From Ceraceosorus guamensis (lineage: Eukaryota; Basidiomycota; Exobasidiomycetes; Ceraceosorales; Ceraceosoraceae): 49,536 nt of DNA. The notes beneath the pieces are model-generated. The model searched no databases. It was not told the DNA's origin and worked only from the letters and a program-made list of their open reading frames with translations. Positions 27,167 through 36,868 of the stretch are shown in pieces. Location of the stretch: positions 7,521-57,056 of the forward strand of contig NW_020290090.1 of NCBI RefSeq assembly GCF_003144195.1, written 5' to 3'. Each line of letters begins with the position of its first letter. Position 1 is the stretch's first letter. Both the position numbers and the translations under genes were made by a program.

Positions 27167-27709
27167 ATGGTATCTCTTCAACTTCTTCGCCTCATTTGCA
27201 TCGTCATGCTAGGAGCTATGACAGCCAAGGCCTTCGAGGACCCAAAGCGTGGTGTTCTCTACCGTGAGTGCTGTCCATGGCACTTGTGAGACTGATGCAA
27301 TGTCGAGAAATACAAAGGAGCTACGCGACCTGCTCCGAAAGGTCTTGTGAGCTATCCCCCTCAGTGGGGCATTGGGACTGTCCGGCACACTTGGGCGCAG
27401 TACTGCGTGCAAACCTTGAATGACAATCAAATGCAACTTGCAACGGAGGATGTGGGCTACTTTCCAAAAGATCCTACCATCTACCTCTACTGTTATGACG
27501 AGTGAGTCGTAAAAGCCGCACCGACCTGTAGGCCCTGTACTTGGCGCTCAACGCAATTGTATACTCACACTACTCCCATTCCCACTTCTGAGAACAGAGA
27601 GGATCATAGTTGGGCTGTTGAGGCTGCAGACGCCATCACTACGGACACCATGGCCAGTGCGCCCAAGGACACGCCGATGGTCCCTTTCCGAGTAGCATAT
27701 GTCCGCTAA
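27167..27709 (+). CDS. small secreted protein, YCYD family, copy 3
   Basis: Three exons (27167-27263, 27318-27501, 27598-27709) encode 130 residues with intron phases 1 and 2. The signal peptide is MVSLQLLRLICIVMLGAMTA then KA, with mature start FEDPKRGVLYR. Exon 2 is 24 nt longer than in copies 2 and 4, adding residues just after the split arginine (ATRPAPKGL). It carries PPQWGIGTVRHTWAQYCVQT, ATEDVGYF and DPTIYLYCYDE. Exon 3 starts EDHSWAVEAADAITTD, closely matching copy 2 (HEHSWATEAADSLNQE), and ends VAYVR. It has only two cysteines in the mature chain (YCVQ and YCYD), defining the conserved pair. Function is unknown. Confidence 0.84.
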
Positions 27710-28601
27710 GCGCTCGCAAAAGCCATATCCGATGACATCTGATCAGGCCTAGCATCCACAATCTTCATGTACTGGTAACTTGGGCGTTCACTTGATCCAA
27801 ACTCTTGGTGTCAATGATGACGGACGTACCCGCAGATATTCAATGCACGAGCCGCATCCAAAATTCGGGAAAGCGGCGAGCAGTTCACAAGATTGTGACC
27901 TTCTGGTGATCTCAGCGACCCATCTTCAATGACGACTCAGGATTTACCGTAGTCACGTGACGGGCAGCTTGCCACGCGAGTCGCGCTCCAATGGCGATTA
28001 CATCTTCGACGCCATCCGCATGCCACTTACAAGACTTCTATTCAAGATCCTACTCGCGGCCTGAGCAGAATGGAACCCATCACTGGCCTGCCTGTTTGGA
28101 ACGTTTGTTCGGACAAGCTGCTCCTTGCACATTGGTTCCCACAAGATCTCACAGATAAGACTTATCGAGTGCCGGCCCACATGGAGCTCACTGGCATCGA
28201 GAACTGTCAAGAATGGATCAAATTTTTTCCAGAGTGGCTCCAATGGCTGTCCGTGGGACGCAAATCGCAAGCCCTCGGCCCGTCCCGCGTAGTTACGCCC
28301 GCCCGGCACAATAGATGAAGGCGGATTCTAATTAGTCCAACGAGCTCGGAATCAATCAGAAGAGAATTTGGGGCAGACAAGCAAGTGGTGTTGCTGCTCG
28401 TCCGCTGCTATGTGCGTCAGCGCCTAGTCCAATCATCGACATTCCCCTTGCGTCGTGTATAAAACGGCGCCCTGGGCAAGGATTCTTCAGCCTTCACGCG
28501 CATCCCCATTCAAGTCAATTCAAGTCATCAAAACAGTCTGAGTACTTGTCGAGCGTTGCGACCCACGAGACAATCAAGAGCGAAAAGAGCACCAACTCAA
28601 C
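27710..28601. other. spacer between array copies 3 and 4
   Basis: No gene is assignable. Frames of 80-100 codons on both strands at about 27998-28318 overlap each other and show no family resemblance. The spacer ends with the copy 4 promoter. Confidence 0.55.
28458..28464 (+). promoter_or_regulatory. TATA box of array gene 4
   Basis: TATAAAA (in GTGTATAAAACGGCG) lies 144 bp upstream of the ATG at 28602, matching the position in copies 2 and 3. Confidence 0.6.
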
Positions 28602-29130
28602 ATGAAGTCCTTTGCTCTTCCGATCTTTCGCCTCGGCGTGGCCTTACTCGCCACCAGTCTCGTTGGTGTGCAAGCATTCATCGATCCCGGGTATCATCTG
28701 CTTTACCGTAAGTCAAAACACCTTGCTCTAGGTCGCGAATATTGCCTCGATGATGGTATAATCAACTGGCAGTCTTTGTTCCATGTAGGAGTCATCGATC
28801 GTCCCGTCCAATGGTCGTTCAACGAATTGGCAAGCCGATGGGCGAAGCAATGCGAGGACACGTGTAAGAAAGCTAAGTCCGACGAATACACTTCAGACAT
28901 TGGCCGTTTCCCCGGCGACCCCACCCTCTACATTTACTGTTATGACCGGTGAGTGGATGTGAAGACCAGCTGTGGTAAGTCAGTGAGCTAGATGCGCGCT
29001 GACTTGGTCACGCGGCACCATTCTGTCCAGAGCTGCTGTCAGCAAAGTCACGGAAGCAGCCAAAGGTCTCAATCAGCAAATTCGAGACAGTGGCATACTG
29101 GGCGCGTTCAGCACTGCGTATGTCAGCTGA
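28602..29130 (+). CDS. small secreted protein, YCYD family, copy 4
   Basis: Three exons (28602-28707, 28789-28948, 29031-29130) encode 121 residues with phases 1 and 2. The signal peptide covers about 25 residues (MKSFALPIFRLGVALLATSL then VGVQA); mature start FIDPGYHLLYR. Exon 2 (160 nt, as in copy 2) reads VQWSFNELASRWAKQCEDTC, SDIGRF and DPTLYIYCYDR. Exon 3 encodes KVTEAAKGLNQQIRDSGILG and ends STAYVS. Intron 1 can be read through in frame for some distance, but the acceptor at 28788 (CCATGTAG) restores alignment with copies 2 and 3, so I prefer it. Function is unknown; the gene closes the array before a gene-poor stretch. Confidence 0.82.
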
Positions 29131-31910
29131 ATGATATCAGTAGTAGGGGCTCATACTGCCAGCTCGAAACCACAGAACAACGTTGCCAGTAAGGCGCGAA
29201 TAAGGCATGCCAATTGACGTCATCCTACAAGTTGGATAGCAGTAAATGAACATACATCTTAACAGACTGCCATCGGTGTCATGTTTGCTTCGTCTGTCTT
29301 CATGTGTCCCAGCTGCAAAAGTCAATTGTTTGAGACATGGTGCTGTGTTTATGAGTCTTGAAGACTTGTTGAGAGGTCACAACTGAATTCGTTACGTGCG
29401 CCTGCGGGCGAAGGCGGAAGCCGTGTGACGATGATCGCGCTGGTTTCAAGTTTCTTGCAGCCTCATCGCCCAAGGGTCTGCAGCGAATGCACACCATTTC
29501 CACCGTGTCTGAGACCTGACCTGTAAGACAACGCGTATTGCAGCTTGTCACCTCAGTAGACTTGTTTGACATGCCAGTTTTCTGGCCCGCGTGAAGCAAG
29601 ATACGGCGCGCCCGACCAGCGGCCAAGAATCTAATACCATCAGATAGGTGTATAGCTCTGAAGTTCATGACTCAGGTGGATTGTTGCCAATTCTTGGGCC
29701 GGATAAAAACCGTCGCGCTACAAGACTAGGTGGACTGTACTACTCTCCAATTAACACCAGGTGCCGACTTGCCTGAAATAGTTGTCGTTCACACGTCATG
29801 ATCTTGAGATGTGAGGCGACTGTCTATCACTTCTGCCTCCCCTGGAAGCTAGTGGGATGAGCAGCGCCATCGACGCACAATAGGCGATGTGCTGGCGTGT
29901 CTCACAAATACCCAATTTGGCCCCTCCGATGCTCAACCCGATTGCGAACTGAAAACCGGCTTGAAGATGACTGATGCAGCCTTTTGTTCGGAGAGTCGTT
30001 GTCTTCACGATTTAGATTTCACGACTTCATGCTTCTGGACGATAAGTAATGAGATTGAAACACAACTTCCAAGCAGTACAGTAATCTGAAAAATGCTCGT
30101 GTCTGTTGTAGCGTGTCTCAGGCAATTATGACGCTGCAAAGCTCCGATTTTCGTCTGAGCTGCAATGAGAACCCCGAAATTCAGTATTTTGCGCTTTTGA
30201 GCAGCCTGTACTCGCCCGTGGTGCAAATTGGCGTGTTGGCTGGTACTGCATCGGCGCGTCTGTGCTCGCGGCCAAGTTTCTTTCGACCTCCAGAACGCGG
30301 GCGTCATTTTGATCCCGACCTGTTTGTGTGTTGTTGAGCCAGTAACCTGTAGCTCCGATAGCTGCCCGGGAAGCAATTTCAGATATCCGGCTTTTCAGCG
30401 GACCGAAAGAGTTTTGGCATACTACCTTGGGATGAACTCTGGTACTTGAGCAACCATGCTCAGAACGCAATTTGAACAGCGGTATCGAGGCTGCGTAGCC
30501 ACGCTTTCACATCTATGATTGTGTAATGACGTTTTCTTGCTGAGCGAAAGAGAGCTAGTGCATATTATGATATGATATGACGTCTGACGTATTTGTACGT
30601 GCTGAAATATTCAGCGCCGTTGCTTCACAACTTCACATTGGCCTCTTTGAGCCCTCTCTCAATTACAGGCGACATCTATGCACCACCAACAGCGAGCAGC
30701 CCAGATGTAGGCTTTCAGATGCCTAGAAGCCAAGCTGACACTCGTCAGGACCAGGATTGGCAATGCGTCGATCGCGGAAGGGCGACATTAGGTAAAAGTA
30801 GTCCCAAGCATTACTTCTACCCTTGCGACTTCTTGTCGCCCATACCTTTCTTTTCCTTGCCCGCGCAAGTCACCCAAATTCTACACAAGGCGCGTTTTGC
30901 ACTTGCCACGGATAAGTGGTGGCGTGGCAGCAGACTTTGTCGACGTTTCGCGAATATCCCTAACCCCAAGACATCTCCATTGACATTTTCGAGACTCTGC
31001 CCGACCTCAGCACTGTGGATACTTTTCCGCGCGAGAGACGCACTGCTGCCGACGAACGTCATCCGTCACCTTCCTTCAGACCGTATACTCGCCAAGCTCA
31101 ATTGATGAGGACATTTTTTGCTCTTGCATTCTTTCAATCCGACAACTTGGGCGCCACATTGTGGTGCACAGAGGGATTTGATCGTTTTCCATCTAATCTG
31201 ACTTTGTGTGTACGCGTCCAGGGCCAAATATATTCATGTTTTCAGTCCTGCGGCCCCAGATAGTTCTCGCATCTGTCCATCTACGTGATGATGATACGCA
31301 GTCTCTGTCATTTTAGTCTCTCTTTTTGAAGAGCGTTCCTCCCCGCAGGGACAGATCAGAATTTCAGCAGTAAGGGACAGACCAGATTCTATACTTCCCC
31401 ACAGCTTCGCTAGACACGACCCCCGCTAGATCAATCAACACAATTACCGGTTATTACGTTTCTTCGCTTATGATAGTTTGAGGACGCAACGCAAGAGCAA
31501 GTTCAGGCGAAAGCCTGAGACGGTGCGCTGCTGTTGGGAGCAGAGCATCACAATCACGCCATGGTCAGGACATCGATTGCAATAGAAGCAATGAGTGCAA
31601 GGAGCAGAGATCATGTCATTCTGATGCTTTGGAGCACCGCAGGCAGCCGCGAAGGAGGTGAACTCTGAATACAAGCGCAAGAGGCGCACAAACAAGAAGG
31701 TGAAAGAAGAAAGACAAGAGTTGCAAGCCAAGGGGTTGAGCAACACAAAGCTTGCCAGACTTGGAAAACAGCTGGTGAGAAAGGAGTCTTTGCAACTTTG
31801 CAAAGCAGCAAAGCGCGCTGCAATGGCGATTTCTAACCTCAAAATGGCCCATCTGGTCCTCCATCGGCAGCTCAAACGAAGCGCCCGCGTGAGATCCTGC
31901 TTTCACACTC
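29131..31910. other. gene-poor stretch downstream of the array
   Basis: No gene can be assembled. A 170-codon plus-strand frame at 30593-31105 opens at TTG, has its first good ATG near 30720 and resembles nothing I know. A Lys/Arg-rich plus frame at about 31474-31900 (TQRKSKFRRKPET, then KRKRRTNKKVKEERQELQAK) could be two exons joined in phase 0 at a CGCAG acceptor near 31640, but it lacks a convincing start and overlaps the 3' exon of the next minus-strand gene. I searched for further YCYD-family copies and found none. Confidence 0.5.
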
Positions 31911-32827
31911 TCAGAAGCACGCAATTGTCAGCAGATTGTCTGGTCCAAGCATGACATTCAAGATTGAGGCCCGGCCGATGAGGAAGAAAGAGACAGGCAT
32001 GATTTCTTGCGGTCTAATTTTGCGTGCCTGAAATCATGAGTACAGCAAGGCAGTAGGTAGACTTGATGGAGACGAACTAGCAACAACAAAAGACGCACCG
32101 GAGTTGGGCTTCGCTGGTTTTTTGGTATATTTTTTCTTTTTGGTTTTTTCAACGCGTTTTCAAGGTCGGCGGGGCCATCCTTCTCTTCGGAAGGGGGACT
32201 GTAGGCACGTACAACCTCATTCAGCAGGATGTTTGCAGGCATGCAAAGCACAACACTCATGTTACAAGCCTGTCAAACCACCCATCCTTGTTCGGCATCT
32301 GACTTGAGTCAGGGGCTGCAGGATTCTTTTTCTTCTTCTGATGGATGTGCATGACATTCAGCACTAGCGTCACAAATCCTGTTGCGTGATCACTCACGCT
32401 TGCTCTAGGCTTCAGAGACTTTTTTGGTCTTGCTGCTGCATTGTACAAGGAACATAACAATGTCTGATCAGATCTGCTTGTCTAGACGTGCTCGTGACGG
32501 CAAGCTGGGCACAACTCACGATGGTTCTGCGGCTGAGGGCTGGGTGGATGATCTGCAGGGAGAAGCACATGTGCGATTAGATGTGCTCAGGATGGCAAGC
32601 TGGGTACAACTCACAAGGTCGTCTCTCTGGCCACAGCTGTTGGTGCTGTCGGTGCTTGCGGTGCAGGCTCTGCTGGTGGTCTGCAGGAGAAAGTCAAAAT
32701 GGATTATCAGAGCTGAGTTTTCTGGCACGCTATGCACAATTCACGGCTCTGGGGTAGCCAGCACCAAGGTGAGGATGATATGACTGGCGATGAGAGAAGA
32801 CATGGCTAGGACGAGATTTGAGCTCAT
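31911..32827 (-). CDS. probable secreted Lys/Pro-rich protein, seven small exons
   Basis: Minus-strand exons 32827-32745, 32680-32615, 32552-32520, 32428-32398, 32337-32266, 32215-32099 and 32027-31911 join in phase to 172 residues. A signal peptide (MSSNLVLAMSSLIASHIILT then LVLA) is followed by TPEPPPAEPAPQAPTAPTAV, a linker with SSTQPSAAEPS, then basic segments PKKSLKPRAS, KKKKNPAAPDSSQMPNKDGW, SPPSEEKDGPADLENALKKP and KRKNIPKNQRSPTP, ending GRASILNVMLGPDNLLTIAC F. Introns 2 and 3 are alike over their first 25 nt (GTGAGTTGTRCCCAGCTTGCC), so an exon-intron unit seems to have been duplicated. Exons 2, 3 and 4 begin in the same phase. Weak points are the GTGAAT donor of intron 1, the CAAG acceptor of intron 3, and intron 5 (50 nt, GTAACA donor). 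No family is recognised. A secreted effector or wall-associated peptide is inference. RNA evidence is needed for exons 4-7. Confidence 0.5.
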
Positions 32828-34177
32828 GTTGGCAGAGGCGGGGGCGGCGGGGGGGATGGTGAAAGTCAAAAAAGGAGGAAGCCTCTGCTGTGCGTGCATC
32901 AACATGACACTGGAGTTGCGTACGAGTCCACCGTGGCGGCATCTCATCTGGGTTGCTGTTGTTTGATGAGTGACACAGTCTATCATGCGTGGATCCTGCA
33001 AAACACACAAAGTATAGTTGCGAGCATGCGCGTAAGCATCAATGAGACCGATACACACGCGGCGCACGCGTCACTGACCAGACGATGGACAATTAATCTG
33101 GAAATGCGAATCAACCCCTTGTCCAAGCGCACTCGGCCATCTCCTCTTCCTCGCGCGCGCGCGTGATTGAGCAGCAATCTGCTGAATTGTGACTCGATCG
33201 TGACTACTCACCAATCGAAATCACAGTCACGAGTGAGAGTCACGAGTGAGAGCCACGCCGCGTGATTCATTTGTTGCCCAAAGTGAAACATGTGCAGCAA
33301 GGTGAGACACATGCAGTAAAGTGGCAGCGTGCATGGCAGCCATCAAGAGGCGGTGAGATTTGCAACTTGGTAAGATTAGCTGTAGCTCAGAGTTACCCGC
33401 TGCGTTGACGTCTGCGCAGCGGTCAACGCAAGAGCTACTCGCAAGGCGCGCGTTGATGATGCTTGTGAGATCCATGATGCTTGCTGCGTGGACGCTTGCA
33501 GATGCGCGGCCACATCGGTGAGTGCGATTTGTGATCAACGCTTTGGATCTCATGATGGACGCGATGCCGAGGCGCGCGGACCTGCATGCGCTTTAAACCC
33601 CCCCAATCTTTGGTGCGCTGAGCGGCGCGTGCGCGGTAGAAGATCTGCTTTCCAATGAGTTGCGCGCAGATATGCTTTCCAACAAGATGCGCGCAGATCT
33701 CCTTTCCAATGAGTTGCGCGCATCCCGCCAAGGGGTCTGAGGCAGCAAGTCGATGCCGTCCGCTGAGGCCCGGAGAGCCAGCGCACGAAATACGGCAGCG
33801 CAAACGCGCGACGCTCCCAACCAGTGCACCCTCCCTCACCACCGCTCTCGACTAGCCCTTGCAGCATTTGTGATAACAAGATATTTGCACTTGCACTCAT
33901 CGCATCGACCGCATCGCATTGCATCGCACCGCACGTACCTATACAGTTCCCTGAGCGTCACCTTGCAAGCCTCGCCTTGCAAGCCTTGCCATGTACCTCT
34001 GATCCTTGAAACCATGTCATTGGTGAAGTGCACGCAGCCAGAAACAAGAAAGAGAATGTGTGAATCCTGTGTTCCGAGGATTGCAAGTTTGATCAGACGG
34101 TGCCAACTTGAGCGCACCACTCATCTTGCTCACTTTAAAGCGCCTCTCCCTGCCTCCTCAAGAGCCCTTCATAGAAT
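32828..34177. other. gene-poor stretch with 27-bp repeats
   Basis: No gene is assignable with confidence. Around 33435-33924 the minus strand is open in three overlapping frames because of a 27-bp repeat (33641-33721), so the frames give no evidence of coding by themselves. Motifs of the CACGAGTC family cluster at 33189-33254. Confidence 0.5.
33641..33721. repeat. 27-bp tandem repeat, three imperfect copies
   Basis: Copies at 33641-33667, 33668-33694 and 33695-33721 share AGAT-x-TGCTTTCCAA-type sequence and end GCGCGC; copies 1 and 3 differ by a single base. The 27-bp period is a multiple of three, so on the minus strand a frame reads a nine-residue repeat (CAQLIGKEI, CAHLVGKHI, CAQLIGKQI), and another reads ARNSLERRS, ARILLESIS, ARNSLESRS. 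Codon-compatible spacing hints at an origin inside coding DNA. Confidence 0.88.
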
Positions 34178-34478
34178 TCACGCACTGGGTGAGGCAACCG
34201 TGGCTGTTGCAGTGTCCTCGGGTGAGCATGCAGCAGCCTGCAAAAAAGATGCGTGACAAAGTTACTCACACGGCCAGCCCTGGCCTCCAGCTCCGCCAAT
34301 TCCCCCTCCAATTCCTCCAGGGTCTCCCGCAAGCACCGCATCCTCTCTTCAAGGATCGCGTACTGTGCTCGACGCTGAATGAGAATGCCGCAAAGGCGTT
34401 GGATTTCTCTGCAGGAAGGAGGATAAGCAGGTGCTAGTATGCAATGCATCTCTTGCAAACTCACTCTTGGTTGGTCAT
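34178..34478 (-). CDS. 70-residue coiled-coil protein, unknown
   Basis: Three minus-strand exons (34478-34465, 34408-34270, 34237-34178) with GTGAGT donors and CTGCAG / TTGCAG acceptors give 70 residues. The first exon is only 14 nt (MTNQ plus two bases). Exon 2 encodes a continuous amphipathic helix: EEIQRLCGILIQRRAQYAIL then EERMRCLRETLEELEGELAE, strongly predicted as coiled coil by heptad pattern. The tail is short and Ala/Thr-rich. The size and shape recall small subunits of coiled-coil complexes (kinetochore DASH or BLOC-type), but I see no diagnostic motif, so no identity is claimed. Clean splice sites and phase agreement are the main support. Confidence 0.5.
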
Positions 34479-36868
34479 TTTGGAAAGATGGTGTGAAGAG
34501 GAGGTGCATGGATGCATGCGCACAGAAGAGTGTCTTTGTATATTGCGCACAGAAGGGCGTCTTTGTATGTTGGCATGCTCTTCACTTGCACGCACGGGAG
34601 ATGCATTGGTGATTGAGATGAGCTTGGTGAAAATCACGAGATGAGCTCGATGAAGCAGGATTCTCTTATTGCCATTACCTGATGCGCGCAAGCATGACTG
34701 AGATGAGCTTGGCCCGCTTGATTGACATGCGCTTGATGAAGCAGCTTTCTGTGCTCAGTCGAGGGCAGCCTGATTGACATGCGCACATCGAGGAAGTCAC
34801 CAGCTTGTCAGCGAATCACCTGCTGGCGATTGCGGCAAGACTGTGGCGATGGCGACAAGTCTCGCCAGGGCGTCCCTGTGTTCTTTAGGGCGCTACATGC
34901 TATTCTAAGACTGCAAGCGGATGTCAATGGCGCACCGCCGCTCCCTGCGCTGATCGCTCTTGCATTACTGGAAACGCTACCGCTTTTTGTGTTCATATTG
35001 GACAAGGTGCGCTGCCTGCCTTAGCCCGAATACCACAGTCAAGCGCGGTATCCTGCCCTTTCACGAATAGAGCGTGTGTCTGTTTGAGCTGACTGATCGT
35101 GTCGCTGTTGCAGCGCGCGCCTGCGCCTTGCACTCTTGCAATCGCGCTCTGTGTACGCATCATCTTGACCTTTCTGATAACTATGCCAGACATTCGCGCT
35201 CAGCGCACGGAGACGTTTACAAGCAACATACTAAATTTGTCAAAGCGTTGCTGTAGGACAACATGGCTTGTGCAGACCCTATGGTGCTGGACAAGTAAAT
35301 GTCATAGAATGGAGCAGAAAAAAAAAGTCTGACCTGAGGGATGATGGTATGGGCAAGTCATTGGCCCCTCTCAGACCTAGCGTGCAGCGATCGACCTTTG
35401 GTCAGACAAAAAAAGAATTTGAGGCAGGCTCACGCAGCAGCAGACACCGCCGGCTCCTGCAAGGACGCGTGATGTTGGGGTGACCAACGGAATGATGAGG
35501 CGCAATGTTTACGCGTGAGACTTGACGGCTTCCCGTTTTCACCTTTTTTGCTCTTGTTTTGTTCTCTTCCTGTTTGAATGCGGCTGCTGCTTTTGCAAGA
35601 AGCATACAATAGCGCAAATCAGGAAGCGTTGGTGGGCATCGGTCAGCGAAGATGCATTGACAACAATACGACGGGAATGCTATCTTCCTAGGCAATTTAC
35701 CAGAGTCAAAGGCTAATAGCATAGGGGCGATCATTGATCTGCAGTCGAAAAGGCACTGCAAAGCAACTTATCTGGCGGAATCCCTTTTCTCCACATGAGG
35801 CCGACGGATCTCGCGGAGACTGATAGATTTGCCGTGATGGGCAGTGAAGTGCCCGCTGGTGCCACAAGAATTGATGGCGAAGAGGCAGATAGATGGAAGT
35901 ACAAGGTATAGAAAATAATGTACATACACTGACCTCAATATCTTGCACAATCCCAACCGAGGGAAGCGATCAGATTAACACACGAATCTACTTAGTCTGA
36001 GTCACAATGCAGATAGACGCTCTCTTTTCGGTTAATACCAAGAATAAGCCATCGATCCTCAGGAATCTCTAGGTCGTTCATTTCAATTTTGCCTTACGCC
36101 AGCTGCCTCGCGCCCGAATAGGCCCCGTTCGCCTTCTATAACCATAAATTTATGAGAGCCATCTCGTTTGTGCTGCATACCATCCCAGAAGAAGCTGTCG
36201 CGTTGCGGACGCATACTCAATGCCGGGAAGTGTGATCGATGGTGACGCGGAAGCCGACAGCTCACTCACTTCTCCTTGTTCTGTGCCTGCAGCCAATGCC
36301 CTGCTCACGGATCGACAAGCTCTCCAAGCGCGCATAGGCTTCTGTCAGAATCGAAGCGCCGTAGCTCAGCTAGGCATGAGCTGCACGCTTAGGCTTTTAA
36401 AGGACATTCTTTATGTCGCCTATTCACAGGTTCGTGCGACGGGGTGACGGACAAGTAGGTCGCGCATTGCCGGGGATACCAATTTGTTGCAGCATCGCTT
36501 TATCTGATCTTCGAGTATTGTATGCTGACATGCAAATGACTCGTGGCGAAGCCCGTGACTCGCAAGACAGTCTCTGCAGAGGTGTTGTCCATGCTGAGAG
36601 GACTTGACGAGCGATAGGACTCGTCAGGGAGAAACGGACACTTGTGCTAGACTCAAGGCGTATTCAATCTTGAGATCGATTCACATACGCTCAGCTTGAG
36701 CACACTTTTGGTGGCACTTGACGGAGGTATGAATTGGTAGGAAGTGCTCGCCGGACCAGTGGCAAAGGATTACAAATGCATCACTGCGCGTCTCTCAAAC
36801 CGCTTGTGGGAAGACCAACATTGTCCCTCTTACCAACAATCTTGACTCGTCAGCTCAAGCATATCGTT
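34479..36868. other. gene-poor stretch before the SerRS gene
   Basis: No gene can be assembled. Coding-looking scraps exist: plus-strand 34890-35010 reads LPALIALALLETLPLFVFIL before a GTGCGC donor-like site, but the antisense strand there is equally open (Ser/Ala-rich from a Met at about 34999). A Lys-rich minus-strand piece lies near 35520-35600 (FKQEENKTRAKKVKTGSRQ). A plus frame at 36220-36447 contains VPAANALLTDRQALQARI after a CTGCAG. None has a supported start and stop. These could be exons of small unrecognised genes or decayed genes. Confidence 0.45.

Noticed and set aside
30593-31105. 170-codon plus-strand frame
   Set aside because: Opens at TTG, no recognisable domain and no supporting splice sites; kept only as a note in the region entry.
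36355-36450. tRNA-like stretch with TAGCTCAGCTAGGC and a later GGTTCG
   Set aside because: The two boxes are about 60 bp apart, but the sequences beside GTTCGTG (CACAG and CGACG) do not pair as a T-arm, and no acceptor stem is seen.
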